This document shows positions 1 through 9,167 of a stretch of 64,000 nt of DNA, piece by piece. The notes under the pieces are model-generated. The model worked only from the letters and a program-made list of their open reading frames with translations, ran no database searches and was not told the DNA's origin. The position numbers were made by a program, and so were the translations under genes. Position 1 is the stretch's first letter; each line of letters starts with the position of its first letter. Source of the DNA: Hymenobacter ruricola (GTDB lineage Bacteria; Bacteroidota; Bacteroidia; Cytophagales; Hymenobacteraceae); assembly GCF_015694525.1 (NCBI RefSeq), contig NZ_JADQDM010000010.1, forward strand, positions 93,996 through 157,995, written 5' to 3'.

Positions 1-1305
1 TACGCCAAAGAGCTGGTGCAGGAGGGCCGCCTAAGCGAGGAGCGCATCACGCTTTCGGCGGGCCGGATGTTGCAGATGAAGGATGAAATTGGCCTCTTTG
101 AAACCCCGCTGCCGCGCGCCGACCGGCTGGCCCGCGTGGGCGACCCGGCCCTGCGCGCCCAGGCCGTGGCGGCGGCTCGCGAGTCGCTGGTGTTGCTGAA
201 AAACGAGAAGAACGTGCTGCCGCTGGCTCCGGCCCTCGTGAAGCGCCTGTTGGTACTCGGGCCCTCGGCCGAGTCGCGGGCCAACCTGTGTGGCGGCTGG
301 ACGCTGGCCTGGCAGGGCCGCGCTGAAGAAGCGTACCCTAAAGACGTGCCCACGCTGGTGGAAGCCCTGCGGAAGGAGTACCCCCACGCCATTATTGAAA
401 CGCTGCCCGGCCGCGACTCTAAAGGCAAGTCCTTGCTGGCCAGCGCGGGAGCCGCCGCGAAGCGGGCCGATGCCGTGGTGCTGGCCCTGGGCGAGCGGCC
501 GTATACCGAAGTGCTGGGTAATACCTCGGACCTGACCCTGCCCGACGACCAGCAGCAGCTGGCGCGCGCGGCGCAGGCCAGCGGCAAGCCCACGGTGCTG
601 GTCGTCATCGGCGGCCGGCCGAGCATTGTGCGGGCGGTGGCGGGCGCCAGTTCGGCCGTTATCTGGGCGGGACTGCCGGGCTACGGCGGGGGCACGGCGC
701 TGGCCGAAGTCATCAGCGGCAAAACCAATCCGAGCGGCAAGCTGCCGTTTACTTACCCGCAATTTGCCGGCCACGTCACCAACTACCACCACGACGCCAA
801 CGAGAACAGCGCCGACCTGCGCGACTTCGCGGCCGGCTTTGCCCCGGCTGGGGCCAAGTATACAAGCAACATGCTCACCGAGTTTGGCGAAGGCCTGAGC
901 TACACTTCCTACCGCTACTCGGGGCTGACGTTGAGCGACTCGGTACTCACTGGAACCGGCGCCAAGCTGCGCGCCACCGTGCAGGTGGCCAACACCGGCG
1001 CCCGCGCCGGGCAGGAAGCGGCCCTGTGGTTTCTGACCGACGAGGTGGGTCGGATTGCGCGGCCGGTGCGCCTGCTCAAGCACTTCGAGAAGCAGCCCTA
1101 CGCCGCCGGGCAAAGCCGGAAACTGACCTTCGACATCGACCCGCTGCGCGACCTGAGCTACCCCGACGGCCAGGGCCGGCCGCAGCTCGAAGACGGCTGG
1201 TACACGCTGCGGGTGGGTACGGAGCAGGCGCGGTTCCGCTACGCGGGCGGCGCCAGTGCCCACAGTGTTCCCGCTCCGGCCAAAACTACTGGCTCAACGA
1301 ACTAA
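1..1305 (+). CDS. Glycoside hydrolase family 3 beta-glucosidase, C-terminal part (5' end outside window)
   Basis: The reading frame is open from the first base, so only the last 434 residues are in the window. Visible parts are the GH3 C-terminal alpha/beta sandwich (motif AGLPGYGGG near residue 223, followed by a segment ending GKLPFTYP) and a fibronectin-III-like tail beginning near GEGLSYTSYRYS. The GERPYTE segment near residue 165 lies where GH3 beta-glucosidases often carry the acid/base glutamate. The nucleophile domain is upstream of the window. By family this would release glucose from beta-linked oligosaccharides, probably in the periplasm. It lies 83 bp before the SusC gene on the same strand and is probably the first visible gene of the glucan locus. 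A long open frame on the opposite strand is a GC-rich shadow. Confidence 0.93.
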   Translation, partial: YAKELVQEGRLSEERITLSAGRMLQMKDEIGLFETPLPRADRLARVGDPALRAQAVAAARESLVLLKNEKNVLPLAPALVKRLLVLGPSAESRANLCGGWTLAWQGRAEEAYPKDVPTLVEALRKEYPHAIIETLPGRDSKGKSLLASAGAAAKRADAVVLALGERPYTEVLGNTSDLTLPDDQQQLARAAQASGKPTVLVVIGGRPSIVRAVAGASSAVIWAGLPGYGGGTALAEVISGKTNPSGKLPFTYPQFAGHVTNYHHDANENSADLRDFAAGFAPAGAKYTSNMLTEFGEGLSYTSYRYSGLTLSDSVLTGTGAKLRATVQVANTGARAGQEAALWFLTDEVGRIARPVRLLKHFEKQPYAAGQSRKLTFDIDPLRDLSYPDGQGRPQLEDGWYTLRVGTEQARFRYAGGASAHSVPAPAKTTGSTN

Positions 1306-1388
1306 TTTAATTAATCTGATTTGCGGTGCCTTGCTGGTACCGGTGCTACAGCTTTTCATTTTTTCCCACCCACTTCACAATTCTCATT

Positions 1389-4300
1389 ATGAAGCGACTT
1401 GTTTACTTAAATACGCTGCTCCACCGTTCGGCGGTGGTGTTGGCATGCGGGCTTCCGGTGCTGGCGCACAGTGCGCCGGTGGCGGCAGCGCACCCGCTGG
1501 TTCGGCCGGCGGCCGAGGTGCCCGTGAGCGGGCGCGTGACCGGGCCCGACGGGACTGGCCTGCCCGGCGTGACGGTGCTCGTGCGGGGCACCTCCGTGGG
1601 CACCAGCACCAACGCCGATGGTGCCTTCAGCCTGACAGCACCCGAGGGTAGCACGCTGGTGTTCAGCTTTATAGGCTACACCACCCAAACCGTGGTGGTG
1701 ACGGCTGCCAACGCCAGCGCCGTGAGCGTGAGCCTGAAAGAAGATGCCCAGAAGCTGAATGAAGTGGTGGTGGTGGGGTACGGCACCCAGGAGCGGGGCA
1801 GTGTGACGGGCGCCATTTCGTCGGTGGGCTCGGCCGACATCGTGCGCCAGCCCGTGCCCGACGTGACCCAGGCCATTCAGGGCAAGGTTTCCGGCGTCAC
1901 CATCACCTCCAACGGCGGGGCGCCCGGCGGGGCGGCGGGCACGGCCATTCGGGTGCGCGGCATCACGTCGGCCGGCAATAACAACCCGCTCTTCGTGGTC
2001 GACGGCTTTCCGCTGCCCGACAATGGCGACAGCCAGCTGAACGCCATCAGTCCCAACGACATCGAAACGATTGACATCCTGAAAGACGCTTCGGCCACCG
2101 CCATCTACGGCGTGCGCGCGGCCAACGGGGTGGTTATCATCACGACCAAGCGGGGCAAAGCCGGCAAAACCAACGTCAACGTCGATGCTTACCGGGGCGT
2201 GCAGATTCTGGCGCGCAAGCTGGACTTGCTCAACGCCAAAGAGTACGCCACCATCAACAACGAGTCGCTCATTGCCGCCGGCAAGCCCATTGCGCTCGAC
2301 AAGCTGCGCGACCCAAATTCGCTGGGTGAAGGCACCGACTGGCAGGACCTGCTGTTCCGCCAGGCCAAGATTCAGAACTACTCGCTCTCGACCACGGGCG
2401 GCAGCGAGAAGGCCCGCTACGCGCTGTCGGGCACCTACTTCCAGCAGGACGGCATCATCGTAGGCACCAATTTCGAGCGCTTTACGCTGCGGGCCAACGG
2501 CGACGTGCAGATTGGCAAAATGCTAAAAATCGGCAATAGCATCTCGCTCACGCACCTGGGCGACCGGCAGGTGTCGAGCAACGGCGGCGGCAACGGCGGC
2601 AACAACGAATACGGCGCCGTGCAGCAGCTGCTGCGCATTCCACCCACGGTGCAGGCCTACCGCCCCGACGGCTACTGGTACCAGCCCAACGGCGCGGCCG
2701 ACAACTTCACGGAAGAAAACCCGCTGGCCACTTCGCTGCGCACCAACCAGAAGTTCACCCGCAACCGCGCCATCACCACGTTCTACGCCGAGCTGGAGCC
2801 GCTGAAAGGCTTGCGCTTCCGCACCAACGTGGGCGTTGACATGATTTACGACAACTTCAACAGCTTCTCGCCCAAGGGCCCCGAACTGGCCGGCTACACG
2901 CAACGCTACACCACGGCCGGCGCCTCAGCCACGTCGAGCTACGCGCCGACTTACCTGATTGAGAACACGGCCACCTACGACCGCACGTTCGGCGGCGACA
3001 AGCACCACGTCACGTTCCTGGTGGGCCAGTCGGCGCAGGAGTTTAACTTCAGCAACATCTCGGCCAACCGGACGCAGTACCTGCGCAACGACCTGCAGAC
3101 CATCAACTCGGGCCCCATCAACCCGCTGCTCAGCAACGGGGGGACCGTGGACCCGCCCCGGCGCCTGGCCAGCTACTTCAGCCGCCTGAACTACGAGTTT
3201 GCCGGCAAGTACATCGTCCAGGCCACGTTGCGCTACGACGGGTCGTCGCGCTTCCAGCCGGGCAACAAGTTCGGCTTCTTCCCCGGCGGCTCGGTGGGCT
3301 GGCGCATTTCGGAGGAGGAATTCCTGAAAGGCAACCGCACCGTCAGCAACCTGAAGCTGCGCGCCGGCTACGGTCGGGTGGGCAACGAGTTGAACGCCGG
3401 TCGCTTCGCCTATTTGTATTCCATCAACTTTGGCATCAACTACCCGTTTGGCTCAGACGGGGCCCTCAACACGGGCGGGGCACCCACGCGCCTGCCCAAC
3501 CCCAACCTGCGCTGGGAATACAACGACCAGGCCAACATCGGGCTGGACATGGGCTTTATGGACAACCGGTTTGAAGCCAGCATCGACCTCTACAACCGCA
3601 ACTCGCCCAACCTGATTGCGGGCGTGCCGCCGTCCTTGGTGTCGGGCACTTACGAGTCGGTGAACGCCAACGCCGCTTCGGCTTACAACCGCGGCATCGA
3701 CCTCTCGCTGACCTCGCACAACTTCACCGGGGGGGCCGATGGCGCGCTGAACTGGTCGACCACGCTGAACTTCTCGGCCTTCAAAACCCGCCTGGAGTCG
3801 CTGGGCGCCGGCATCCCCTACAACGGCCTGACGTCGCTGAGCGGCACCATTGTGCGCTACGACGTCAACCAGGCCTTTGGCTCCTTCTACGGTTACGTGG
3901 CCGACGGCCTGATTCAAAGCCAGGAAGAGCTGAACGGCCTGAACGCGGCAGCCAAAGCCGGCTCGGCCAAGGCCGACTTTTACCAGCTCAGCGGCACCGG
4001 CCCCGGCGACATCAAGTTCAAGGACCTGAACGGCGACGGCACCATCACCGACAAGGACCGCACGTTCATCGGCAATCCGAACCCCGACTTTTCGTTCGGC
4101 ATGACCAACACGGCCAGCTACAAAAACTTTGACCTGAGCTTCTTCATCCAGGGCGTGCGCGGCAACGACGTGTACAACCTCAACCGCTACATCACGGAAA
4201 GCGCGCTGTATAGCACCACCAACGGCACTACCCGCATCCTGGGCCGCTGGACCGGCCCGGGCACGAGCAACGACATTCCGCGCGCCATCAACGGCGACCC

Positions 4301-4565
4301 GAACAGCAACCTGCGCGTGTCGACCCACTACATCGAGGACGGCTCCTACGTGCGCCTCAAGAACCTGACGCTGGGCTACTCGCTGCCCCGCGCCGTGCTG
4401 AGCCGCATTTCGGCCGCTCAGATTCGCGTGTACTTCACGGCCCAAAACCTGATAACGCTCACCAAGTACACCGGCTTCGACCCGGAGGTGAGCGCCAGCG
4501 GCGTCGACCTGGGCATTTACCCCCAAACCCGCGTTTTCCTCGGCGGCTTGAACATCGGGTTCTAA
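1389..4565 (+). CDS. SusC/RagA-family TonB-linked outer membrane transporter
   Basis: This 1058-residue protein imports oligosaccharides through the outer membrane using TonB energy, together with its SusD partner. The start at 1389 gives a signal peptide (MKRLVYLNTLLHRSAVVLACG); the open frame extends 21 codons further upstream, but those residues look non-coding. A carboxypeptidase-regulatory-like domain (VSGRVTGPDGTGLPGVTVLV, residues about 45-120) is followed by a TonB-box/plug region (NEVVVVGYGTQ) and the beta barrel, which ends in the aromatic C-terminus GLNIGF. Length and order match SusC proteins. The susD gene follows after 27 bp, so the pair is surely co-transcribed. The neighbouring GH16 and GH3 enzymes suggest beta-glucan oligosaccharides as substrate (inference). 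Confidence 0.97.
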   Translation: MKRLVYLNTLLHRSAVVLACGLPVLAHSAPVAAAHPLVRPAAEVPVSGRVTGPDGTGLPGVTVLVRGTSVGTSTNADGAFSLTAPEGSTLVFSFIGYTTQTVVVTAANASAVSVSLKEDAQKLNEVVVVGYGTQERGSVTGAISSVGSADIVRQPVPDVTQAIQGKVSGVTITSNGGAPGGAAGTAIRVRGITSAGNNNPLFVVDGFPLPDNGDSQLNAISPNDIETIDILKDASATAIYGVRAANGVVIITTKRGKAGKTNVNVDAYRGVQILARKLDLLNAKEYATINNESLIAAGKPIALDKLRDPNSLGEGTDWQDLLFRQAKIQNYSLSTTGGSEKARYALSGTYFQQDGIIVGTNFERFTLRANGDVQIGKMLKIGNSISLTHLGDRQVSSNGGGNGGNNEYGAVQQLLRIPPTVQAYRPDGYWYQPNGAADNFTEENPLATSLRTNQKFTRNRAITTFYAELEPLKGLRFRTNVGVDMIYDNFNSFSPKGPELAGYTQRYTTAGASATSSYAPTYLIENTATYDRTFGGDKHHVTFLVGQSAQEFNFSNISANRTQYLRNDLQTINSGPINPLLSNGGTVDPPRRLASYFSRLNYEFAGKYIVQATLRYDGSSRFQPGNKFGFFPGGSVGWRISEEEFLKGNRTVSNLKLRAGYGRVGNELNAGRFAYLYSINFGINYPFGSDGALNTGGAPTRLPNPNLRWEYNDQANIGLDMGFMDNRFEASIDLYNRNSPNLIAGVPPSLVSGTYESVNANAASAYNRGIDLSLTSHNFTGGADGALNWSTTLNFSAFKTRLESLGAGIPYNGLTSLSGTIVRYDVNQAFGSFYGYVADGLIQSQEELNGLNAAAKAGSAKADFYQLSGTGPGDIKFKDLNGDGTITDKDRTFIGNPNPDFSFGMTNTASYKNFDLSFFIQGVRGNDVYNLNRYITESALYSTTNGTTRILGRWTGPGTSNDIPRAINGDPNSNLRVSTHYIEDGSYVRLKNLTLGYSLPRAVLSRISAAQIRVYFTAQNLITLTKYTGFDPEVSASGVDLGIYPQTRVFLGGLNIGF

Positions 4566-4592
4566 TCCTTTTACATTCCCACCACCACTGTC

Positions 4593-6128
4593 ATGACCAT
4601 CTCAAAATTTACCTGCGGCACTTTCCTGCTTTCCCTGGGCCTGCTGCTGGGCGGCTGCGGCGAGAAGTTTCTGGAAGAAGCCCCCGTTGACCAGATTACG
4701 GACGCCAACTTTTATCAAAGCCAGCAAGACGCCATCCAGGCCACCAACGCCGCCTACAGCGAGTTGACCAAGGAAGGCCAGTACAACCTATCCATGTGGG
4801 CCTTCGACATCTGGGCCGACAACTCCGTGTCGGGTGGCGACGACGGCAACGACGCCGTGGAGTACAAGCAGCTGGAATCCTTCAGCATTCCGAGCACCAA
4901 CATCGTGGCCACCCGCCTCTGGGGCGGCTGCTTCGTGGGTCTGCAGCGGGCCAACTTGGTGCTGCAGAAAGTGCCCGGCATTGCCAACATGGACCCCGCC
5001 ATCAAGAACCGCTGCCTGGGCGAAGCCCAGTTCCTGCGGGCCAAGTTCTACTTCGACCTGGTGCGGGCCTACGGCGACGTGCCCCTGTTCACGGCCCCGC
5101 CGGCCAGCCCGGAAGCGGTGAACATTCCGCGTACCCCCGCCGCGCAGGTGTACGCCCAAATCGAAAAAGACCTGGCCGACGCCTACAACAACCTGCCGCC
5201 TTCCTACTCGGGCGCCGACCTGGGCCGCGCCACCAAGTGGGCCGCCGCTGGCCTGCTGGCCAAAGTGTACATCACCGAAGGCAAGAAAGCCGACGCCGCC
5301 ACCTGGGCCCGCCGGGTCATCACGAGCTCGGGCAAGACGATGTGGGACAACTACGCCGACAACTTCAAGCCAGCCAACGAGAATCGCAACGACAAAGAGT
5401 CGCTGTTTGAGGTGCAGTATGTGAACGGCCACAACGAGTACGACCGCAACAACGTGGGCTCGGCCATGAACGAGTTCTTCGCCCCCCGCGGCTCGAACCA
5501 AACGGCCGGCAGCGGCTACGGCTTCAATGTGCCGGAGCCCGACTTCGTGAACGGCTACGAGGCCGGCGACACGCGCAAGGCGGCCACCATCTGGGTGCCC
5601 GGCGACGTGTACCCCGACGGCAACCGGCAGTCGGCGCGGGCCACGGGCTCGCCCTTCGGCTACAACGTGAAGAAGTGGTTTACGGGCAAGGTGAACACCA
5701 ACATCTGGGACTCGCCGCTGAACGTGCCCGTGCTGCGCCTGGCCGAGATGTACCTGATTGTGGCCGAGGCCGTGGGCCCGACCGCCGAAGGCCTGGAAGC
5801 CATCAACAAAGTGCGGCGCCGCGCCTTTGGCCTGCCCATCGACGTGGCTTCCCCCGCGCACGATTTGACGGCCGCCACAACCGACTTCACGGGCGCTGTG
5901 CTGCGCGAACGCAAGTACGAGCTGGCGTTTGAGTTCGACCGCTGGTTTGACCTGAAGCGCTACAACGGCACGCCTTACGGCCTCATTCCGGTGATGACGG
6001 CCCAGGCCGCCTACCTGCGCACGCTGGGCATTCAGCGTGCCGTGCCCACGGCCACCAACCTGGTGCTGCCCATTCCGCAGTCGGAACTGGACGCCAACCC
6101 CGGCCTGGTACAGAACCCCGGCTACTAA
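4593..6128 (+). CDS. SusD/RagB-family outer membrane glycan-binding lipoprotein
   Basis: This 511-residue lipoprotein is the cell-surface lid of the SusCD importer. The N-terminus has a lipoprotein signal with lipobox LLGGC followed by GEKFLEEAPVDQIT, a typical SusD start. TPR-like SusD features are visible: GEAQFLRAKFYFDLVRAYGD in the middle, and the C-terminal ERKYELAFEFDRWFDLKRY segment, then a closing ...PIPQSELDANPGLVQNPGY that is very characteristic of the family. It follows susC by 27 bp. Ligand specificity cannot be read directly; the downstream GH16 genes point to beta-1,3- or mixed-linked glucan. Confidence 0.97.
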   Translation: MTISKFTCGTFLLSLGLLLGGCGEKFLEEAPVDQITDANFYQSQQDAIQATNAAYSELTKEGQYNLSMWAFDIWADNSVSGGDDGNDAVEYKQLESFSIPSTNIVATRLWGGCFVGLQRANLVLQKVPGIANMDPAIKNRCLGEAQFLRAKFYFDLVRAYGDVPLFTAPPASPEAVNIPRTPAAQVYAQIEKDLADAYNNLPPSYSGADLGRATKWAAAGLLAKVYITEGKKADAATWARRVITSSGKTMWDNYADNFKPANENRNDKESLFEVQYVNGHNEYDRNNVGSAMNEFFAPRGSNQTAGSGYGFNVPEPDFVNGYEAGDTRKAATIWVPGDVYPDGNRQSARATGSPFGYNVKKWFTGKVNTNIWDSPLNVPVLRLAEMYLIVAEAVGPTAEGLEAINKVRRRAFGLPIDVASPAHDLTAATTDFTGAVLRERKYELAFEFDRWFDLKRYNGTPYGLIPVMTAQAAYLRTLGIQRAVPTATNLVLPIPQSELDANPGLVQNPGY

Positions 6129-6164
6129 GCCGCCTTCGCTCACATTTTCAGCTTTACACCGCTC

Positions 6165-6995
6165 ATGAATACTATCTGGAACAAGGCCGGGATGCTGCTG
6201 CTCGGCGGCACGCTGCTGCTAAGCGCCTGCAAAAAGGGCGACGAAGGCGCCCTGGATGGCCCCGTGCCCACCACCACCTTCACCACCACCTCCCGCACGG
6301 TGGGCTTTACCACCGAAGTCACCTTCACGGCCGTGCCCAACCCCGACGCTTTCCTGTACGAATGGGAGTTTGGCGACGGCGGCGGCACCGACGGCCGCGG
6401 CTCGGTGGCCTCGGGCCAAACCGTGACGCACGTCTACACCAAAGGCGGCACCTTCAAGGCGCAGCTGATTACGGCCGGCCGCGGCGGCCAGGGCTTCTCC
6501 GCCACCAAGGACATCGTGATTCCCTCGTCGCTCAACCTGGTGAAGCAGTACCTCACCGGCGGCTCGTCGCGCACCTGGAAGCTGGACAACGGCGTGGTGG
6601 CTCCCATCACGGTGGGCCCCTCCGACGCCGACCCCACCAGCTACTACGCCGGCAACCCCACGCCCGGTGCCCTGCCGGCCTGCCAGGCCGACGACGAGTA
6701 CACTTTCAGCACCAACGACGTGTTTACCTACGACGCCAAAGGGCAGACTTTCGTGGCGGGCGGCGCCTGCGATGCCCCCCGCAACGTGACCACGCCGTTC
6801 ACCTTTGCCGCGGCCACAGGCCAGGGCCTGGCCCAATTCACGTTGGCCAGCGCCACGCCCTCGCCGTTCATTGGTGTCACCGACGCGCCGGGCTTGCGCT
6901 ACCGCATCCTATCCATCACCAACACCAACATGGTGCTCCGGGCCGGTAGCACGGCCGATAACTTGGTGTTCGACCTGAAACTGGTGGTGAAGTAG
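6165..6995 (+). CDS. PKD-domain surface lipoprotein of the glucan locus
   Basis: This 276-residue protein has a lipoprotein signal (lipobox LLSAC, then KKGDEG). A PKD domain covers roughly residues 45-115, with the family signature YEWEFGDGGG and VTHVYTKGGTFKAQL. The remaining 160 residues form an unrecognised domain containing a conserved-looking WKLDNG segment, which resembles the C-terminal halves of surface glycan-binding proteins in other SusCD loci. It lies 36 bp after susD and 46 bp before the first GH16 gene. The likely role is extra glycan capture at the cell surface, inferred from position and architecture. No catalytic motif is visible. Confidence 0.85.
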   Translation: MNTIWNKAGMLLLGGTLLLSACKKGDEGALDGPVPTTTFTTTSRTVGFTTEVTFTAVPNPDAFLYEWEFGDGGGTDGRGSVASGQTVTHVYTKGGTFKAQLITAGRGGQGFSATKDIVIPSSLNLVKQYLTGGSSRTWKLDNGVVAPITVGPSDADPTSYYAGNPTPGALPACQADDEYTFSTNDVFTYDAKGQTFVAGGACDAPRNVTTPFTFAAATGQGLAQFTLASATPSPFIGVTDAPGLRYRILSITNTNMVLRAGSTADNLVFDLKLVVK

Positions 6996-7041
6996 CGCGG
7001 CGCGCTGTTTTCCTGCCACCCCTTCCTTTCCCTTCGTCCTT

Positions 7042-7914
7042 ATGTCTTTTTCCCAACGTCCTTCTTTTTTCAGGCCGTGGGCCGGGGCCAGCTTGCTGCT
7101 GGCCCTGAGCCTGGGCGGCTGCACCAAAGAATCTCCCAAAGTGCTTCCGCCCGCTGACCCGGTGGTGCCCGTGGCCAACGAAGAACAGCGCGACTACAGC
7201 CAGTACACCGACCTGGTGTGGAGCGACGAGTTCGACGGCGCTACCCTGGACCCCGCCAAGTGGACCTACGACCTGGGCGGCGGCGGCTGGGGCAACAACG
7301 AGCTCGAAACCTACACCAACTCGCCCGACAACGTGTTCCTCAGCGGGGGCAACCTCGTCATCAAGGCCATTCGCACGCAGGCGGGCAGCAACACCAGCTA
7401 CACCTCGGGCCGCATCCTGACCAAAGGGCGCCAGAGCTTCACGTTTGGGCGTTTCGACGTGCGGGCCAAGCCCCCCAAGGGCAAGGGCATCTGGCCGGCC
7501 ATCTGGATGCTGGGCGCCGACATTGACCAGAACAACTGGCCGGTGTGCGGCGAAATCGACATCATGGAGGAGCGCGGCAGCCGGCCCCGCGAGCTGCTCT
7601 CGACCATGCACTTCGGCAGCAGCGGTGCCGACCACCGCTACAAAGGCACTACGGAAAACCTGCCCGCCGACCTTTCCGACGACTTCCACCTGTTTTCGGT
7701 GGTGCGCAGCCGCAACCTGATGCGCTTCTACATCGACGGCCGCCAGTACTACTCGTTCACGAGCAGCGACGCCAACCCCTACCCTTTCAACAACCCGTTT
7801 TTCGGCATCCTCAACGTGGCCGTGGGCGGCAACTTCGACGGCAACCCCGACGCCACCACCACCTTCCCGCAGCAAATGCAAGTGGATTACGTGCGGTTTT
7901 ACCAGTACAAATAA
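7042..7914 (+). CDS. GH16 endo-beta-glucanase (laminarinase-like), lipoprotein
   Basis: This 290-residue enzyme has a lipoprotein signal with lipobox LSLGGC. The GH16 fold starts at LVWSDEFDG near residue 57. The catalytic signature GEIDIMEE places the nucleophile at about E170, the assisting aspartate at D172 and the acid/base at E175. The C-terminus MQVDYVRFYQYK is the usual closing beta-strand. GH16 members with this form of the motif mostly cut beta-1,3- or beta-1,3-1,4-glucans with retention. As a lipoprotein it probably acts at the outer membrane, feeding fragments to the SusCD importer. A second GH16 lies 175 bp downstream. Confidence 0.95.
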   Translation: MSFSQRPSFFRPWAGASLLLALSLGGCTKESPKVLPPADPVVPVANEEQRDYSQYTDLVWSDEFDGATLDPAKWTYDLGGGGWGNNELETYTNSPDNVFLSGGNLVIKAIRTQAGSNTSYTSGRILTKGRQSFTFGRFDVRAKPPKGKGIWPAIWMLGADIDQNNWPVCGEIDIMEERGSRPRELLSTMHFGSSGADHRYKGTTENLPADLSDDFHLFSVVRSRNLMRFYIDGRQYYSFTSSDANPYPFNNPFFGILNVAVGGNFDGNPDATTTFPQQMQVDYVRFYQYK

Positions 7915-7934
7915 GCGGGCCGCCCGGCCCGCTT
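7913..7934 (+). terminator. Hairpin just after the first GH16 gene
   Basis: A perfect 9-bp stem (AAGCGGGCC paired with GGCCCGCTT, 4-nt loop) overlaps the stop codon of the GH16 gene. There is no strong T-run after it, so it may be an attenuating or mRNA-stabilising hairpin and not a full terminator. Confidence 0.4.
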
Positions 7935-8089
7935 GCTGCCACTCCGGCCGGGACTTGGTGGGATATGAGCCCGCCGGATAGGGCGGCAGCCGCTTCTGGC
8001 CCGGACAAGCCGGGGCGGCTGCCCCCGATGGTATTTTCGGCCCGATTTGCTGCCACTGCGGCCGCTTCGGGCCCCAATTCTGACTCCCA
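7935..8089. repeat. Short intergenic repeats and stem-loop between the GH16 genes
   Basis: The 155-bp gap contains a 16-bp word (GCTGCCACTCCGGCCG) at 7935-7950 that recurs with one change at 8049-8064. Between the copies is a 9-bp stem, GGCAGCCGC (7985-7993) with GCGGCTGCC (8015-8023). Short ORFs over it are not credible. Its function is unknown. Confidence 0.45.
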
Positions 8090-8908
8090 ATGATTTCCTT
8101 TCTCTTTGCCGGGCTCCTGCTGCTGCATTCGAGCGGCACGCCCCCGACCTCGCCCCCGTCCAAGCCGCGCTACACCTTCAGCAAGCTGACGTGGAGCGAC
8201 GAGTTCAACTACACCGGCCTGCCCGACTCCACGAAGTGGAAATACGACGTGGGCGGCAGCGGCTGGGGCAATAAGGAGGAACAATACTACACCAAAGCCC
8301 GCCGCGAAAACGCCCGCGTGGAAGGCGGTAACCTCGTAGTGGAGGCCCGCAAGGAAGCCCTGATGCCCGCCAACCCCTACACCTCGGCGCGGCTGCTCTC
8401 GCGCGGCAGCCAAGCCTACGGCCGCTTCGAGATACGGGCCAAAATCCCGGCCGGGCGCGGCACCTGGCCCGCCATCTGGATGCTGCCCGACGTGAACGGC
8501 TACGGCAACCACAGCTGGCCCGACAACGGCGAAATCGACATCATGGAGCACGTGGGCTACGACCCCAACGTGATACACGCCACCACGCACTGCAAGGCCT
8601 ACTACTTCCGCATCAACAACCAAAAAAGCGGCACCACCAAATTGCCCGACGCCACTACGGCCTTCCACGTCTACGCCATTGAGTGGACGCCGGAAACCAT
8701 TACGGCCGACATCGATGGCGAACTATACTTCGCGGCCCGCAACGAGCGCACCGGCTGGGAAGCCTGGCCCTGGGACAAGCCCTTCCACCTGCTGCTGAAC
8801 GTGGCCGTGGGCGGCGAGTGGGGCGGCCAGAAAGGCATCGACGAAGCCGCGTTTCCGCAGCAGATGCTGGTGGACTACGTGCGGTTTTACGCCATGAAAA
8901 AAGGCTGA
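8090..8908 (+). CDS. GH16 endo-beta-glucanase, secreted
   Basis: This 272-residue enzyme is a second GH16 member. The N-terminus MISFLFAGLLLLHSS is a short export signal without the lipobox cysteine seen in its neighbour, so it is probably periplasmic or released. The fold begins at LTWSDEFNY. The catalytic GEIDIMEH motif puts the nucleophile at about E148, with D150 and E153. The closing strand MLVDYVRFYAMKK matches the upstream paralogue. The two enzymes share the order DEFN/DEFD, TWPAIWML, GEIDIME and VDYVRFY, so they are diverged paralogues. One tethered and one free enzyme would fit sequential depolymerisation of the same glucan. Confidence 0.94.
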   Translation: MISFLFAGLLLLHSSGTPPTSPPSKPRYTFSKLTWSDEFNYTGLPDSTKWKYDVGGSGWGNKEEQYYTKARRENARVEGGNLVVEARKEALMPANPYTSARLLSRGSQAYGRFEIRAKIPAGRGTWPAIWMLPDVNGYGNHSWPDNGEIDIMEHVGYDPNVIHATTHCKAYYFRINNQKSGTTKLPDATTAFHVYAIEWTPETITADIDGELYFAARNERTGWEAWPWDKPFHLLLNVAVGGEWGGQKGIDEAAFPQQMLVDYVRFYAMKKG

Positions 8909-8933
8909 TTTATTGACATGGGACAATAAATCA
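8906..8933 (+). terminator. AT-rich hairpin over the second GH16 stop codon
   Basis: A perfect 10-bp inverted repeat (TGATTTATTG with CAATAAATCA, 8-nt loop) starts at the stop codon itself. No T-run follows. It may slow or end transcription before the GH3 gene. Confidence 0.4.
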
Positions 8934-8937
8934 AGAA

Positions 8938-8965
8938 AGTCATGCTGAGCTTGTCGAAGCATGAC
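8938..8965. repeat. Compact palindromic repeat (GTCATG...CATGAC family)
   Basis: A 28-bp near-palindrome built from GTCATGCTGAGC and GAAGCATGAC. It uses the same words as the larger stem-loop repeats elsewhere in the window, but the arms are collapsed onto each other without a long loop. Confidence 0.6.
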
Positions 8966-9065
8966 GGGCTACTAAATTTTCCACCCCCCCCTTACACCGC
9001 CCGGAATGGTGAGACTCCGGCCGGTGCTGCCGATGCCGGCGCCAGTGGCTGCCGGCGTCATCTTG

Positions 9066-9127
9066 AAGGAACGGGCCCCGGAGTGCCAGTTGGTGAGCCG
9101 GCCCGCGGCGGGCCCGTTCCTTTTGCG
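9066..9127 (+). promoter_or_regulatory. Terminator-like stem-loop in the leader of the GH3 gene
   Basis: A perfect 13-bp inverted repeat (AAGGAACGGGCCC at 9066-9078 with GGGCCCGTTCCTT at 9110-9122) is followed by a short T-run. It ends about 45 bp before the chosen GH3 start codon. The 60 bp upstream (from about 9006) are GC-rich and self-complementary. The layout would suit an attenuator. No known riboswitch consensus could be matched confidently. Confidence 0.45.
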
Positions 9128-9167
9128 GCATTGCGCCGCTTCCTTCCCTCCGACTTTCCGTTTTACT

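Noticed and set aside
31..1263. Long antisense ORF opposite the GH3 fragment
   Set aside because: Shadow frame typical of GC-rich coding DNA; low-complexity His/Gly/Arg/Val composition, no family features.
1326..1388. Upstream start for SusC
   Set aside because: The extra 21 residues (MPCWYRCYSF...) precede a perfect signal peptide at 1389.
9006..9125. Cobalamin riboswitch before the GH3 gene
   Set aside because: A GGTGA-like start is present but the B12 box and conserved core blocks could not be found; a B12 role would also be odd for this gene.
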